This document shows positions 23,852 through 37,012 of a DNA stretch of 64,000 nt, piece after piece. The DNA comes from Labia minor (taxonomy: Eukaryota > Arthropoda > Insecta > Dermaptera > Spongiphoridae). The first letter of the stretch is position 1. Each line of letters starts with the position of its first letter. The DNA lies in contig OY720348.1 of the NCBI GenBank assembly GCA_963082975.1, positions 16,178,078 to 16,242,077 on the forward strand, read 5' to 3'. The notes under the pieces were generated by a model. That model had not been told where the DNA came from, did not search any database, and worked only from the letters and a program-made list of their open reading frames with translations. A program made the position numbers and the translations under genes.

Positions 23852-25026
23852 TCTTATCTTATTATAGTAGCAAAAAAAGTATATATATATAGATTTGTAT
23901 ATTTTTAAGATATTAATCATCTCTAAGGATTTTTTTGAAATTCCCACCATAGATAATAATATTTATAAAGATAAATCGATCTGTATTGGTTTCAGCCTGG
24001 AGAAAAATCATTTTGATTCGTTTTTTCTTAATTTAAATTTATATGACGTCACTAAGTCATCCATATTTGCCTTGTGCCTCATTCTTTTTTAATTGATATT
24101 GTATTAATATTTTTTTTATATTGAAAATATTTTAAAATTTTTTATTTAATTTCGAAATAAAATTAAAAATATTTATTTTAATAATATTTTAGAATCAAAT
24201 AACGAAATACCTATATTTATTATTTAAAAAATATATTCATGAAATTAGTAACATATAATTATTTAATTATAAAGGATAATTATTAAAATGTTTTTTTTCG
24301 ATTAAATTATAAATAATATAAATGATATTTGATTATTATAAACAAAAAGAAAAAATATAACGTCGTTTCTTAATCCTCCTTTCTTAATTAAGATATAGAC
24401 AAGTACAGGTGTAAATATAATTTCAGAATTTATTTTATTATCAGTAGAAACAGTCTATAAGCTATTGCTAATTTAAAAAACATAAAACTAAAGCTATCTA
24501 ATTATAACAACATAAATACATAATATAGGATAAATATTTAGATTTATTTTAATAATATTTTAGAATCTTATATACGAAATATATTTATTAATATTTCACC
24601 AAAAAAAAAAAATCTAAAAGTTATCTTATTATTTGTCTTGCAGTATATTTATGATATTTTAAAAACATATTTTTTTAATCTGTTTTGTCGGTTTAATTAT
24701 TTGTTAATTCTCTTATAAATTTTTATTAGTTAATTTTATGTTTTATTAAAATCTATTTTCGCGTTATTTTTTTTTATTAAATTACTAATTTATATTTATT
24801 TATTTATTGTTTTTTTATTAATTAATTTTTCGATAGTTTTATAATTTTTAATATTTTTTCACTAAAATATTATTTAATATTCATTAATATTGTTTATTAT
24901 TATTGAGGATCTCAAGTTCCATTCATTTTAATCAGATTGATGCAATTATGTAACATTTAATAATTTTAATAAATAATTAAATCAATATTTTTTAAAGGGT
25001 CAAACGATAACTCGGTGTTCCAGGTA
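23852..25026 (+). repeat. Family B, long copy, head-to-tail with the previous end
   Basis: It starts TCTTATCTTATTATAGTAGC and runs to AACTCGGTGTTCCAGGTA. The middle carries a block around 24360-24530 (AGACAAGTACAGGTGT, ACAGTCTATAAGCTATTGC) shared with the copies at 31933 and 62843. Confidence 0.75.
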
Positions 25027-25451
25027 TTTAAAATTAATCATCATCAATTATAATAATATTTATTAATAGTTTGCAATAGCCAAACATGCCGTTTATAAAA
25101 ATCAATAAAGAATCAATTAAGAAAAAAAAAATGTTATTTAATACTTGTTATGTTGTTATTCTCAAAATCCATTATTAAAATTAATCAACAATCAATTAGG
25201 AAACTTGTTATTTAATATTGTTATGAACTAGCCTATTTTCAATAAACATTATTAAAATTAATCAACAATCATTTCTAAATGATCCATTATTAAAATTAAT
25301 TAATAATCAATCAAGAAACTTGTTATATGATATTGTTTTGAGCTAGTCCCTTTTCAATCATGATTATTAAAATCAATCAACAATAATTTTGATAAAAATG
25401 TTTGTTTTTTAATATTTTTTATGGTCTATTAATAACACTATTCTTATTTTT
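25027..25451. repeat. Imperfect tandem array, AT-rich
   Basis: Repeated units built on CATTATTAAAATTAATCAACA and AACTTGTTAT, about 60-120 bases apart, between 25130 and 25400. No gene. Confidence 0.55.
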
Positions 25452-26236
25452 ACTATCTCGCTAGAAATTTTTCGATATCGAGATTTTGATGTTTTTATAC
25501 ATTTTGAAAGTCCCTGAGTCATTTTGACTAAGTTTGAAAAAACTGTCTGTGTGAATGTGTGTGTATATATAGATAAGATTACGCAAAAACGGTTTGAGCT
25601 AGAATAATGAAATTTAGTACACGGGCATTATTCCAAATTCGTAGTTATCTATCAACTTTTGAAAAATGTAGCTCATTTCGAAGAGGACCACTACCTACCA
25701 CGTTTTCATTTTTTTTCTACTAAACTGACCGTAAAAATATAGATATATGTTTGATAGTTTTTCACATGATAAAAAATTGTATAAAACTGCTATATATAGA
25801 ATTTCAACTTGATTGAATCGCTGAAAGTACTGGAATCTATCAACTTTTGAGAAATGTAGCTCATTCGGAAGAGGACCATTACCTTTCCCTCTAATTTTTG
25901 TTTCATTTTTTGCCCTTTAAACTGACTAAAAAAATAAAGATATATGTTTGATAATTTTTCACATAAATAAAAATTGTATAAAACTGCTATATATAGAATT
26001 TCAGCCTGAAACCGGAATTATTTTTTTTAATTTTTTAACATGTTGACTGGCAATCACGCGCCAGTACGTGACGTGATGCCATCAACAAAGATCCAAACAC
26101 ACCCTGGTTTAATAAATATTATTTATCAATTTTTATATATAATTAATATAATTTTAATTCAATTTAATTTAAATACAATATATGTTAATCCAATTCAAAT
26201 TTGCGAAATAATCGAGTGGAGACACTCCAGATTTTT
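25452..26236 (+). repeat. Family A, complete, with internal duplication
   Basis: 5' ACTATCTCG to 3' GGAGACACTCCAGATTTTT. The block TATCAACTTTTGAGAAATGT to the TATATATAGAATTTC box occurs twice in tandem (about 25650-25830 and 25838-26010). The second unit has its own variant spacer. Confidence 0.9.
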
Positions 26237-26264
26237 TTAATTTTGCTTGGCTGGTAATATTAAT

Positions 26265-26410
26265 ACCTGATTCACCGAATCGCCATTCAAATAATTTAAA
26301 ATAACATAAATTTAAAAAAATTGGCCATAAAACATACACTCCTTAAACGTAAGTATTAATGCACTGGAAGAAAGAAAAGAATGACCTTAAAAAATATTTA
26401 TTTAGAGATA
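26265..26410 (-). repeat. Family B 3' remnant
   Basis: Reverse-oriented end: TACCTGATTCACCGAATCGCC, then the complement of the GTGCATTAATACGTA block near 26345. Confidence 0.55.
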
Positions 26411-26504
26411 AAACTGACATTTCAGCTATGCTGCTATTATGTAAGATATTATTATGGGTGGATCCACAATGTATGAAGGAAAACTGTCGATAAGATGTTT
26501 TAGA

Positions 26505-26690
26505 GTACCATAGAGCCACAGAGATGGATAGATATAACAAATACAACAATAATATATAATTAATTTACTGATTAAATTAAAATATATTTTAAGTAAGAAC
26601 ACAAAAACAAATGAATGTTTTATGTAATATACTGATTGAAACAAAATGGATGAAAACCTTTTACATATAAACTTCCAACCAAATACAGGG
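26505..26690 (+). repeat. HEL1 fragment
   Basis: It matches the HEL1 segment at 11895-12065 (GATAGATATA, ATGTTTTATGTAATATACTG, ACAAAATGGATGAAAACC) but lacks the hairpin end. Confidence 0.75.
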
Positions 26691-26699
26691 ATGGAAACG

Positions 26700-27115
26700 C
26701 TGTCTGACGAAATTGATGACGTCATTTAATTCTCCTATATCGAATAAAGATAAATCTTCTAAACGTTTTGAAACATTATCAAATAATTTAAATGTATCTA
26801 TTAATGCTATAAAAACAGATATGGAAATAACATCAATATTTTTAATTTTATTTTATTTATAACATAAGATTAGATATTAGGAGGGGCTGGCTGTGACGAC
26901 ATGAAGGGCTGGGTGACATGCTATGACGTCATAAAAATTTAAATTAAGAAAAATCTAATGAAGATGATTTTTCCCTTGGATGAAACTAATAGAGATCGAT
27001 TTTTCTTTATAAATACTATCTATGGTGTGAATTTAAAAAAAAAAAACGTTAGAGCAGTTTCTGAAATCCCATTTGCAAATATATATACAATTTAAGCTAG
27101 CATAATAAGATTAGA
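26700..27115 (-). repeat. Family B/C-type repeat, reverse copy
   Basis: Contains paired TGACGTCAT motifs, the complement of the TCGGGAAAAATCATCTT block, AGATCGATTTTTCTTTAT and the complement of the TTATTATGCTAGC head. It is 3'-truncated. Confidence 0.7.
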
Positions 27116-27687
27116 TAAATATAAAATATTCTAATGAATATGGTACTTTCCCCTCTTATAAAAGTTGAATTTATTTAAAAAATAAAAAAAAAATGTATAA
27201 ATAATTTTTTATCTCCATGTCAAATTGAAGTGCATTTGTCTGCCGCCCTTATCTGTTGTTTCATCAGGGAGCCCTTTTCACAGAAACCATCCATCGTATC
27301 TGAAAATCATACACAGCTATTTTGACTTTTTCTCATACAGATATTTATGTAGATTTTTCATTAAAATTTAAAATTATCCTACACTGTTTTGAATAATCTA
27401 CTAAATTATTCAAAAATATTTTAATATCAATATTTATTAATTTTTTTTTCAGTTAAAAATCCTATAATATAGAATAAAATTATATATATATATATATATA
27501 TGTATAATCAAGTAATTTTTCATATAGATCAAATATTAAATTATTATTAAATCGAAATTCCTGTTTAAAAAAAATGACTTCATCTTATCTTAGGAAAGAT
27601 CCTAACTTAACAAAAAAATAATAAAATCGAGTTTGGTTTATATTTAGTTAGATTAACGCGCCCCCCTTTTATAGTGCGGACTATGTA
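27116..27687. other. AT-rich stretch without a gene
   Basis: TA repeat at about 27480-27502. No gene recognised. Confidence 0.5.
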
Positions 27688-28148
27688 CGAGCGTAGGTCA
27701 ATAAGTCCATGTCTTTTTGAAAAACAGATTTTTTGAAAAAAAAAAAATTATTTTATTTTTCAACGTAATCTCCTTTGAGCTCTATACACTTCTTCCAACG
27801 TTTCTCCAATTTTTTAATCTTTTCCAAAAAATAAGATTTGTCGAGGACATCAAAATAGATTTGTTTCTGAGACGATTTCATTTTTGGAGTCAAAGATTGG
27901 AAAGTCAGGTTTGGAAACAAGAAATAGTCATTCGGGAGGAGGGAGCAATTCGTATCCCAATTCATGGATTTTCATGGAAATTCACTTTTTGCCATTTTCT
28001 TCTCCAATTACGAGGTAGTCTGCTCTTAATGGATGTCAAACAAAAACTAAAAGAACCAGCTCGTTCCAATTTCAAAAGGAGTCAACTGATAGTTGCCTGC
28101 TGCCTGGAGCAATGTTCAAAAAGTCAAGGACTTATTGACCTTCCCTCG
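27688..28148 (-). mobile_element. mariner-type element, internally deleted
   Basis: The element is 461 bp. Terminal repeats CGAG-N4-GGTCAATAAGTCC and further matches, with TA at both ends (27686-27687, 28149-28150). It keeps only the 3' part of the transposase gene. The 167-codon plus-strand frame at 27717-28220 is antisense to it and is not a gene. Confidence 0.85.
27753..27965 (-). pseudogene. mariner transposase C-terminal remnant
   Basis: The 70-residue frame contains NDYFLFPNL, whose aspartate would be the third catalytic residue of a mariner transposase. It is followed by a helical segment and KKLEKRWKKCIELKGDYVEK, the typical C-terminal end. The DNA-binding domain and the first two catalytic aspartates are missing. 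The KKWLGGKKF-type stretch after PNL has been altered. Confidence 0.82.
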
Positions 28149-28363
28149 TATATGTTAACAATAATCATAAAAAAACTTCTTGGATTTAAGATAATATCCT
28201 TAAAAACACAATTAAATTAATTAATTAATTTTTATTATAATATAAAATATTTTGTTACTTAATTCATTCATTATGATTTTTTTATACTTTGATCAAACAT
28301 TTTTAGGTGCATTCTGTTAAAACTTTGAAAATTGTTAATAAAAATTTTGATACAAATTTTTAT

Positions 28364-28530
28364 AAAAAGGACATCAAAATAGATTTGTTTGTGAGATGAT
28401 TTTATCGTTTTAGTCAAATCTCTTTCCGCCAAACCATTTCTTCAGGTTTGGAAACAAGAAATTTCTCTCGGGGCAAAATCCGGAGAATAGGGCGGGGAAG
28501 CAACTCTGGGGAATTTTCTCTAAATATTAA
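28364..28530 (-). pseudogene. second mariner transposase fragment, no ends
   Basis: On the minus strand the reading gives PYSPDFAP-like, then NFLFPNLKKWFGGKRF in broken frames. It matches the same transposase family as 27688-28148. No terminal repeats are seen. Confidence 0.65.
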
Positions 28531-29171
28531 AATTTCGAAAATTTCTCAAATAATTATAATGTATGGTTTATTAAAGCCTGCAGAAACTTATTTTACTTAT
28601 AGGAGTTTCTTGCCACTATAGTCTCATCTTTTCAATCTCTTTCATTGTTTTAAAGTTTCATAAATTGATATTTTAACAATTCAGTTAAGTTATATACCAG
28701 CTTGTTGAATTTATTCTATAATACTATTTTTCAATATATATAATATTAATCAAAATCATTTATTTTCGTCCTATAAATCGTTTTATCTGCCAATTCTTGT
28801 CTTGTTCGTCTCCCCCCATTTGATCGTTGTGTTGTGTTTTTGAATGACAACTTATCTTGTTTTGTAGGATCGTGTTCTCTTCGCTTATTACACCCAATTG
28901 AATTCCAATCATATGTTTATCTCTCCAATTCTTGATACCCGATACCACTTTATAGTATCTCTTTATTGCCTATAGTAACAGAATTATATATTTATTAATA
29001 AATAGCTCCTGCTTCAATCACTAATAGAATTTAAACTATATTTGAAAAAAAATAATAAAATTTCTATTTTTATTATTTTAGAGATAACTAATGAAATAAA
29101 TATTTAAGAAATCTTAAAGTATTGTTCTCAATATTTCAAAATTATATAATACTCTTAATAGTAATCACAGG

Positions 29172-29206
<35 letters not shown>

Positions 29207-29514
29207 GAATTCAAAATTCAAATAATTTCTTAAATGTTTTTGATATTTAATTTTTAAGAGATTTTATTTTATAATTTCACAAAATTAAATTAAAGAGATA
29301 GAATTATAATGATTAGTGTGTATTTATGTAAAAAAATATTTACAATTTTGACCTTCAGTGATTTTATCATGTTTCTGTTGAAACCTGAACTTGAAAGTTC
29401 TTGCCCGCAGAATTAAATAAAAAATAAATGTTAATTTGTATCATGAAAATGACAATGATTAAAATGTATTTTCATTATATCTGTAAAAAAAAAAAATTGT
29501 TAACGATATAAAAA
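28531..29514. other. AT-rich stretch without a gene
   Basis: TA repeat at 29176-29203. A more balanced patch at 28790-28960 has no recognisable coding content. Confidence 0.5.
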
Positions 29515-30241
29515 AATCTGGAGTGTCTCCACTCGACTATCTCGCAAATTTGAATTGGATAATCAAGCTTTTTTCTATATTTGAAAATTAATATAAATTT
29601 TATTCTATCCGATCATAGGATTTAAGGTTTTTAACATAATTTTCACTGATAACATTTTATTGAAATAAGAAGATTTTGGCTTAATACTATATTTTTGTGA
29701 GTTCCGCAAATTTATAAAATAGTATTTGTTTTCAACAGCGTTTATCTGCATTTAACTTTTATTTAAATGGATAGTACAATTTGAATATGTATTAACCAGG
29801 GGATATTATTTTATACAAATTTATATCACCATTATTATATTATATTAACTTCCTACGATACTTTGGGAAAGAAATCGAGAAAGTTAATTTTAAACTGGCT
29901 TCTGTGAGACAGAACACCTCAACATACGTCAACGTCACTTGCTGGCGCGTGATTTACAGTCAACGTGTTAAAAAAATGATTCAATCAAGCTGAAATTATA
30001 TATATAGCAGTTTTATACCATTTTTAATAATGAGAAAAACTATCAAACATATATCTTTATTTTTACGGTCAGTTTAGAGGTGAAAAAATGAAAATGTGGT
30101 AAGTAATGGTCCTTTTCCGGATGAGCTACATTTATCAAAAGTTGATAGAAAACTACAAATTTTGAATAATGCCCCTGTACCATTATTCATTATTCTAGCA
30201 GAAACCGCTTTTCCGTAATCTTGTCTACATACACACACACT

Positions 30242-30275
<34 letters not shown>

Positions 30276-30408
30276 CAGAGAGAGAGAGAGACAGACATTT
30301 TTTCAACCTTAGTGAAAATGACTCAGGTACCTTCAAAACGTATAAAAACATCAAAATCTCGGCATCGAAAATTTTCGTGATCGCAATACTATCTCTGGCG
30401 AGATATTA
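29515..30408 (-). repeat. Family A, interrupted by about 370 bp of other sequence
   Basis: 3' end at 29515-29562 (AATCTGGAGTGTCTCCACTC), then about 370 bases not found in other copies (about 29565-29935). Family A resumes at the CGTCACTTGCTGGCGCGTG block and ends at the 5' hairpin near 30390-30408. CA, TA and GA arrays at 30225-30293. Confidence 0.85.
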
Positions 30409-30607
30409 AAAATATTTTCTTTGTACTTTTTAAAATTTATATTTAAACAATTATTATTTAAATAAAAATAAAGTGTTAATAAAAATAATTATCCATATAA
30501 AACAAATTAGAATTAATATTATATATTATTGGATTATTTTGGATGTCTTGGTTTTCCTTCCTCATTTTAGGGAATACTAAAGAGTATAAAATTAATCATT
30601 TAATAAA

Positions 30608-30654
<47 letters not shown>

Positions 30655-31932
30655 CTATATCATTATGTCAAATTTATAGGATATATCAATTTTTGTGTAT
30701 ATCAATAAATTTTATATATATTTTTGTTTTGTTTTGTTTTTTTTTTAATATATGATAAATTTCCAATGATTAAATTAGATTAATTCATTGTGTGTCTGGT
30801 AATTTTCAAACATCCCACATTCTCACCACAAAATTAAATAAATTAATCTAATGGGAATGAGTTACCAGCTTCCAAATGACGGTCCTCCGAGGAGATAAAA
30901 TGTAAACTTTATGTCTCTTCAAGGATTACACATCTCCACACATTCAAGTTTAAAGTAGAATCATTAATTTGTTTATCTCGATGTGTAAAATTGGTTTCTA
31001 ACCTCGCTCTTTTCTCTTTTTTTTTTTTCTTTATAAACTTCTAATTTCCAGTGGAAAGTCTGTAAAACTTTTCCTTCTTTACCATCCCCTATCCATAAAT
31101 AAATCCGGATCCTTTATCTTTGCAGATGCGAAGGCCAACTTGACTTTATGAGCGAATGGACACCTTTTTGTATTAATTGCATTAATAAAAATCTTACCAC
31201 CAACAATATTTTACCATTCATCTCCCCACCAACAAACTTACCAGATGTTAGACTGAATATTTTTCATAAAATAATAGAGATAGCATTCTGTTTTATTTAG
31301 TCATTAGAAAATAATAAAAATAAGGATAAATATTAGCTTTTCAAGCGATATCATATAACCATAAATAATTAGAGTCTCTTTTCTTCCCCGAACACTCTAT
31401 CAATATTTACTTGAGATCATCAAGGTTCCTTTCTTTACCTGTGAAAAAAATTTTTGTAGACTCTATGATAGGTCACAAAGATGTTTAATTCGCTTTCTTT
31501 AACAATTTCCTAGGAATTATTGTATTCGAGCATGTTTTTTTATTTCTCACAAGGGTCCTTTCCAAACACGTAGATATTTAACAAATAAATTTATTTAGAT
31601 AATAAAAGATAATATGTAATCAGAATGCATCATCTGGGATATTTTACGGTTTCTAAATAAAAATATATAAAAAAAATTAAGTGGATCTATATTGTACTTA
31701 TTTATAGGGGAAATCAAAGAAATAGAATATTTTAAGTTGGGATTAAAGGAAGATAAACGTTATGAGGATTTATTATTGTTAAATAAACCTATAAAGCACA
31801 AGTAGAATAAAATATATTTAGTGTCTTTTCAAAGAAGAGAGTAATACCAATTTTCTTATAAACTTGTTGATTAAAATCCAAATAAACTTTTAGTTAAACG
31901 TAATTTTATTTGAAAAATAATGAATCATTACT
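30409..31932. other. Long AT-rich stretch without a gene
   Basis: TA array at about 30612-30653. The interval 30830-31560 is single-copy with moderate composition and no recognisable exon. Confidence 0.5.
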
Positions 31933-32620
31933 TATCTTATCTTATCTTATTATACTAGCAAAAATTGTATATATATATTTGTATATTTTTGAGATATTAA
32001 ACCGTTCTTAGGATTTTTTTTTTGAAATTCACACCATAAATAATATTTATAAAGAAAAATCGATCTGTATTGGTTTCAGCCTCAGCTTTATTAGTATTTT
32101 CTTAATTTAAAATAGTAAATTTAAATGATGTCACTATGTCATTCATATTGAAATTTTCCGTCCCTCATTTTTTTTTATTGATATTATATTACTATTTTTT
32201 TATATTTAAAATATTTTAAAATTTTTTATTTAATTTCGAAATAAAATTAAAAATATTTATTTTAATAGTATTTTAGAATCAAATAACGAAATTCTTATAT
32301 TTATTATTTAAAAAAAATATCCATGAAAGTAGCAACATATAATTATTTAATTATAAAGGAATAATTATTAAAATGTTTTTTTAGATTAAATTATAAATAA
32401 TATATAAATGATATTTGATTATTATAAATAAAAAGAAAAAAATATAACGTCGTTTCTTAATCCTCCTTTCTTAATTAAAATATAGACAAGTACAGGTGTC
32501 AATATAATTTCAGAATTTATTTTATTATCAGTAGAAACAGTCTATAAGCTATTGCTAATTTAAAAAACATAAAACTAAAGCTATCTAATTATAACAACAT
32601 AAATACATAATATAGGATCA
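31933..32620 (+). repeat. Family B, long subtype, 3' truncated
   Basis: From the TTATCTTATCTTATTATACTAGC head to ACATAATATAGGA. It is very close to 23852-24535, including the AGACAAGTACAGGTGT block. The GGTGNNCCAGGTA end is missing. Confidence 0.85.
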
Positions 32621-33513
32621 AATTTTTTATTTTATCAAGTAAATTTGAATATATTTGTCATCTTGAAATGAAATTCCTTAAATAAGAAAAAAAGTAAATT
32701 TGTACTAATAAATAAATTTCAACCTTTAATCTTCTACTCTTTTTGTAAGTTTCCACTACCCTAGAATTATAACTTAAAAGAACATGTAGATCCTAAAAAA
32801 ATACAAAAGATTATAATTTTTACAATTTCTGAAAATAAAAATGAATTTTAGTCCTTCTCAATATTTATTTCATCTGTTTTACAATCCAATATCAATTTTA
32901 TTATCTTTTAGCTTACCCATTTGTGAACTGATCCATAATTTTATTCGTAATCCTAGATCTATTTGTAATTCAAATTTTCTCGATGAATAAATCTATCGTG
33001 AGGATATTTCGTAATTTTATTGAGGCGATGGAAATAAATCGACAGTTTTAGGTATGTGGACGTATCGTAAGGCATCGTATTTCGTGTGAGGCCATCTTAA
33101 CTCACCTGGATGGGTGTTTACACTTGAATGCATCCATATTTTTGAAATATTTGACTTTATGGCCTGTACGTGACTTTAATTTTTTTTTTTAAATATTCCT
33201 TTGTGTATTTTTTTATTTCTTCGTTTCATTTAAAGCAGATGGTTTTTGATTATTCACAAGAATAATAATTAGACCATACATTCTTACATTACACAAATAA
33301 ATTTGACAAATGAATTACTTTTTTTGATATTTTGCAATAGTTTACAAAAAATAATATCAACGATAAGTGAATTACAAACGAATTCAACATTCTATATATT
33401 GTTTGGTTGAGAATTTTAAGAATATATATATATATATATAATATATAATATATAATTAATTAGATTAATCATGTATATACTTATATATATAGAGAGAGAG
33501 ATTATATCTATGT
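32621..33513. other. AT-rich stretch without a gene
   Basis: A balanced single-copy patch lies at 33000-33130. TA repeats are at 33425-33445 and GA near 33493. No gene is seen. Confidence 0.45.
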
Positions 33514-34143
33514 ACAGGGCCGGTTCTAGGGTTTTAAGCGCACTGGGCAAAACAAAATTTAGTGTCCTTACATACAAGAATATACAAATTTATACTGGAT
33601 ATCAAAAAAATCTGGAATGTCTATACTCGACTTTGAATTGGATTAAATAACATATATTATATTTAAAATACATTTAATTAATTATAATTTATAAATTAAA
33701 ATTAATAAATAATATTTATTAAACCAGTGCATCTTTGACTCTTTGTTGATAGCACCACGTCACTAAATTTGTAGTATAGTATTGTTATTAAATTAAATTA
33801 ATTAATTAACATATATTCAATTTAAATTTAAAACTTTTACCTTCATTTTTAAGTCAAAATTTAAAAATTTAAATAATTTATTCCGGTACTTTTAGCGATT
33901 TAATCAAGCTGAAATTCTATATATAGCAGATTTATATAATTTTTAATCATGTGAAAAACTATCAAACATATATCTTTATTTTGACGGTCAGTTTAGAGGA
34001 AAAAAAATAAAAACGTGGTAGTTAGTGGTCCTCTTCGGAATGAGCTACATTTCTCAAAAGTTGATAGAAAACTAGGAATTTTAATAATGCCGTGTACCAA
34101 TTCTCATTATTCTAGCTCAAACCGTTTTTGCGTAATCTTGTCT

Positions 34144-34178
<35 letters not shown>

Positions 34179-34766
34179 TTTTTCTCAACCTAAATAAAAA
34201 TGACTCAGGGACCTTCAAAACCTATAAAAACATCAAAATCTCGACATCGAAAATTTTCGTGATCGCAATACTATCTGTGACGAGATAGTAAAAATAAATG
34301 GTAAAAAATCAAAATCACACAATAAATGTGTAAAAAATTTATTTATTTAAAAAATAATTAAATAGTTATTTACTTACAATTGATGCAACATACTGGGCAC
34401 AAATTAACTTTTCAAAATAAATAAAAGAAACTTTTTAGAGATTTTATGATAATAAATATTCTTAGGTTCCATTTTATTTATTAGTAATAGTATAATTTTG
34501 GTATTGTCTCTTATGAATTTTAACTATACAAATAGTTTTCTTATAAATAATATTATAATTTTTTAATCTGTTAGCAATCATATAATCGTGATTTTTATTT
34601 AATATTATTAAAGAAATTGCTTGAAAAAATCGATGTCTCATGAAAAGTGATCAATTTTAATTTATAACATTTAAAAAAATAATAAATGTAAAAAAAAATG
34701 TATTTTAATATCGGCGCCCCTCAAAATTTGGCGCCCCGGGCAGTCATCCGGCTTACCCGCCCCTTT
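33514..34766. mobile_element. Probable hAT-type non-autonomous element, hosting a family A copy
   Basis: The left end CAGGGCCGGTTCTAGGGTTT and the right portion GGCGCCCCGGGCAG with CCGCCCCTTTATT resemble a class of hAT-type ends rich in GGCGCCC motifs. The right terminus is imperfect and I do not see a convincing 8-bp target duplication, so the boundary and class are tentative. Family A at 33607-34290 lies inside. Confidence 0.4.
33607..34290 (-). repeat. Family A, complete, long subtype
   Basis: 3' end AATCTGGAATGTCTATACTC (diverged), extra AT-rich block at 33770-33870, CA array at 34145-34174, 5' hairpin at 34265-34290. Confidence 0.9.
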
Positions 34767-36353
34767 ATTCTGCGTGTATTATCATGATTTTATAAAAATA
34801 TTTTTTTTTTAAATATGTTCAAAAACTAATTTATTCAAAAATGAAAATATACACAAACTATAATGAAATTTTAATAATTTAATGAATTGAGATGAAATGA
34901 GATGAATTTAAAGAGAATAGAAGAATTATAAGTTTTATTTATATTTATTTTTGGATTATAATAATTTATTTATAAATAAAGATGTTAACAGATACAGAAT
35001 AAAATTATATAGAAGAGAGTAAGTAACTGTTTTAAAAATTTTCTGATTATAAAATGTTTATGCTCGAGTGATTCTGAAAACCATGTCCAAATCATACTTA
35101 ATCAGCAGAAGATCCTCTATTTTAACATTTATGAAGTTTTTTTTAAGTTGAACAGTTTAATGTTTTCAGTCTTCAAAAAATCATATTCTTGTTTTAAGTA
35201 TATTTCAGTTCGATATATCGAAAATTATTTTTTGAACTATTCTTGTTCTTTAATACTCTATCGATTGGAGAAAATAAAATGACTAGGACTATGAATTAAC
35301 TTGTTGGAATGTTTGAAAAAATGAGAAAAATGTCTATTATGTTTGTCTGTAAATAGGAAATAAATTGGTAAAATACGCTTCTGCAAGCAAGAACGACTCG
35401 AATTCAAACGGTAAATGGATAAAAGCAGATAACAGGAAAACTGCAATAAATTTCATTGAAATGTATTTATGGATGAATTAATGCTGTCTGTGTTTCTTTC
35501 TTCCTTCAATAAAGAAATAAATAATAAATAAATTAAAGTTAGTATGAAATCAGCAACGATTACAGTATGTACTCTTACTTCCAATAATGAAATTAGAAAT
35601 TTTAAAACTATCTACAACAATGCAATTATATTCTTTGATTTTTAATTAATTTATTTAAATAATAATGAATTTTAAAATATATATAATATATATTAAAAGT
35701 TGTGTTAAATTATAGATAAATGTGTTTTTATATCAATGAGTGGATATATTCAAAATTTTATGGATAATATTTAATTTACAGTTCTGGTAGAATTTGGTTG
35801 TCCTCAAAGAACAGCTTGGAATGAAAGTCACATGGCGGGCACACCAGTATTTTCTATCCTCTTTTTAACGGTTTAGAAATTATACGAGGTATCGAAACTC
35901 CATTTACATTTTAGCTTCCGGCATAAAATTCTACATCGAATGCATCGATCATTTGTCTCCTGGGCCTACAAGAAATAGAGATAGGCGAAATTCGAAGAGG
36001 TATTTAAACTTAGTTCTACCAGTGGATTAATTTTATCAAGAAAATAAAATTAAAAAAAAAACTTTGATTCTATCTTTTGTTCAAATTTAAATTTTGTTTC
36101 TTTTATTTTTTTTTTTAAATATAATATTTAAAGAAAATTCACATAGTCGTCGTTTATAATATAACTAACTAGTTACTTAATATTTTTAATTTATTAGGTT
36201 CAAAGATTTACTTATTTATTAATATAATACTAATTTATAATATTCTAATTACCAACATCAACATTTTTTATTTTGTCATTTAAATTGTAAAAATTTGCAT
36301 AATGTTAAATAAATACCGGATTATATATATTAGAAATGTTAATGTTAATTCCA
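34767..36353. other. AT-rich stretch without a gene
   Basis: No repeats shared with the rest of the window are recognised. A balanced patch at 35780-36010 has no coding motif. Confidence 0.45.
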
Positions 36354-36361
36354 CTTATATA

Positions 36362-36610
36362 CAGTGGGAGGGGAACGCGGGGGAACGACGTTCCCTTACC
36401 TTTTTTCAGAACCGGAACGCGTTCCAGTACTTTTTCATGTCCCTATAATTCCCACTTAAATCTACTGTTAGAATTTCTTTTTTTTTTGTTTTCGTTAATA
36501 AGAATAAGAAAAAATAAAAACTTATATGGAAAAATAGTTTGCTGAAAATAGGATTTGTTTTTGCTCCCACTATGCGTTCCCTTACTTCTTATTTTACCAA
36601 TACATCACTG
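36362..36610. mobile_element. hAT-type MITE with 8-bp target duplication
   Basis: 249 bp, beginning CAGTGGGAGG and ending CATCACTG. It is flanked on both sides by CTTATATA (36354-36361 and 36611-36618). GGGAACGC motifs lie near both ends in inverted orientation, and GGAACGCGTTCC is an internal palindrome. No protein is encoded. The short terminal match and 8-base duplication fit a non-autonomous hAT element. Confidence 0.82.
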
Positions 36611-37012
36611 CTTATATATATGTTATCAATTATATAATAATTTATTTATCTATATTGTAGATGATAGACAAAAAGATAACAACAATAAATAACATTTTAA
36701 AAAATGTACTTACTCTGCACAATAACAAAATATAAAAACAACATACATATATCATAAATAAAATTAAAAATTTACTATTATTAATTTTACTTAATTAAAT
36801 AATTAAAATTATTTAATAATGAATGTATATTAACGGAATGGGATGCTGTTCTCGGGCAATGACAACAGCGCTCACATGACGTTAACATTTTTCCGTCACT
36901 ATACAATTTAATATTTATTCAAGTTTAAAATAAAAAAAAAGAAATTAATATACATAGTAATATTATTATTTATTTATTTAGACAAAAATCAATTGATTTT
37001 ATTATTATAATA

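Noticed and set aside
27717..28220. 167-codon plus-strand open frame
   Set aside because: It is antisense to a mariner transposase remnant that has recognisable motifs and bounding terminal repeats.
33514..34766. Confident hAT call with defined ends
   Set aside because: The left end fits, but the right end is imperfect and no 8-bp target duplication could be found. It is reported as tentative only.
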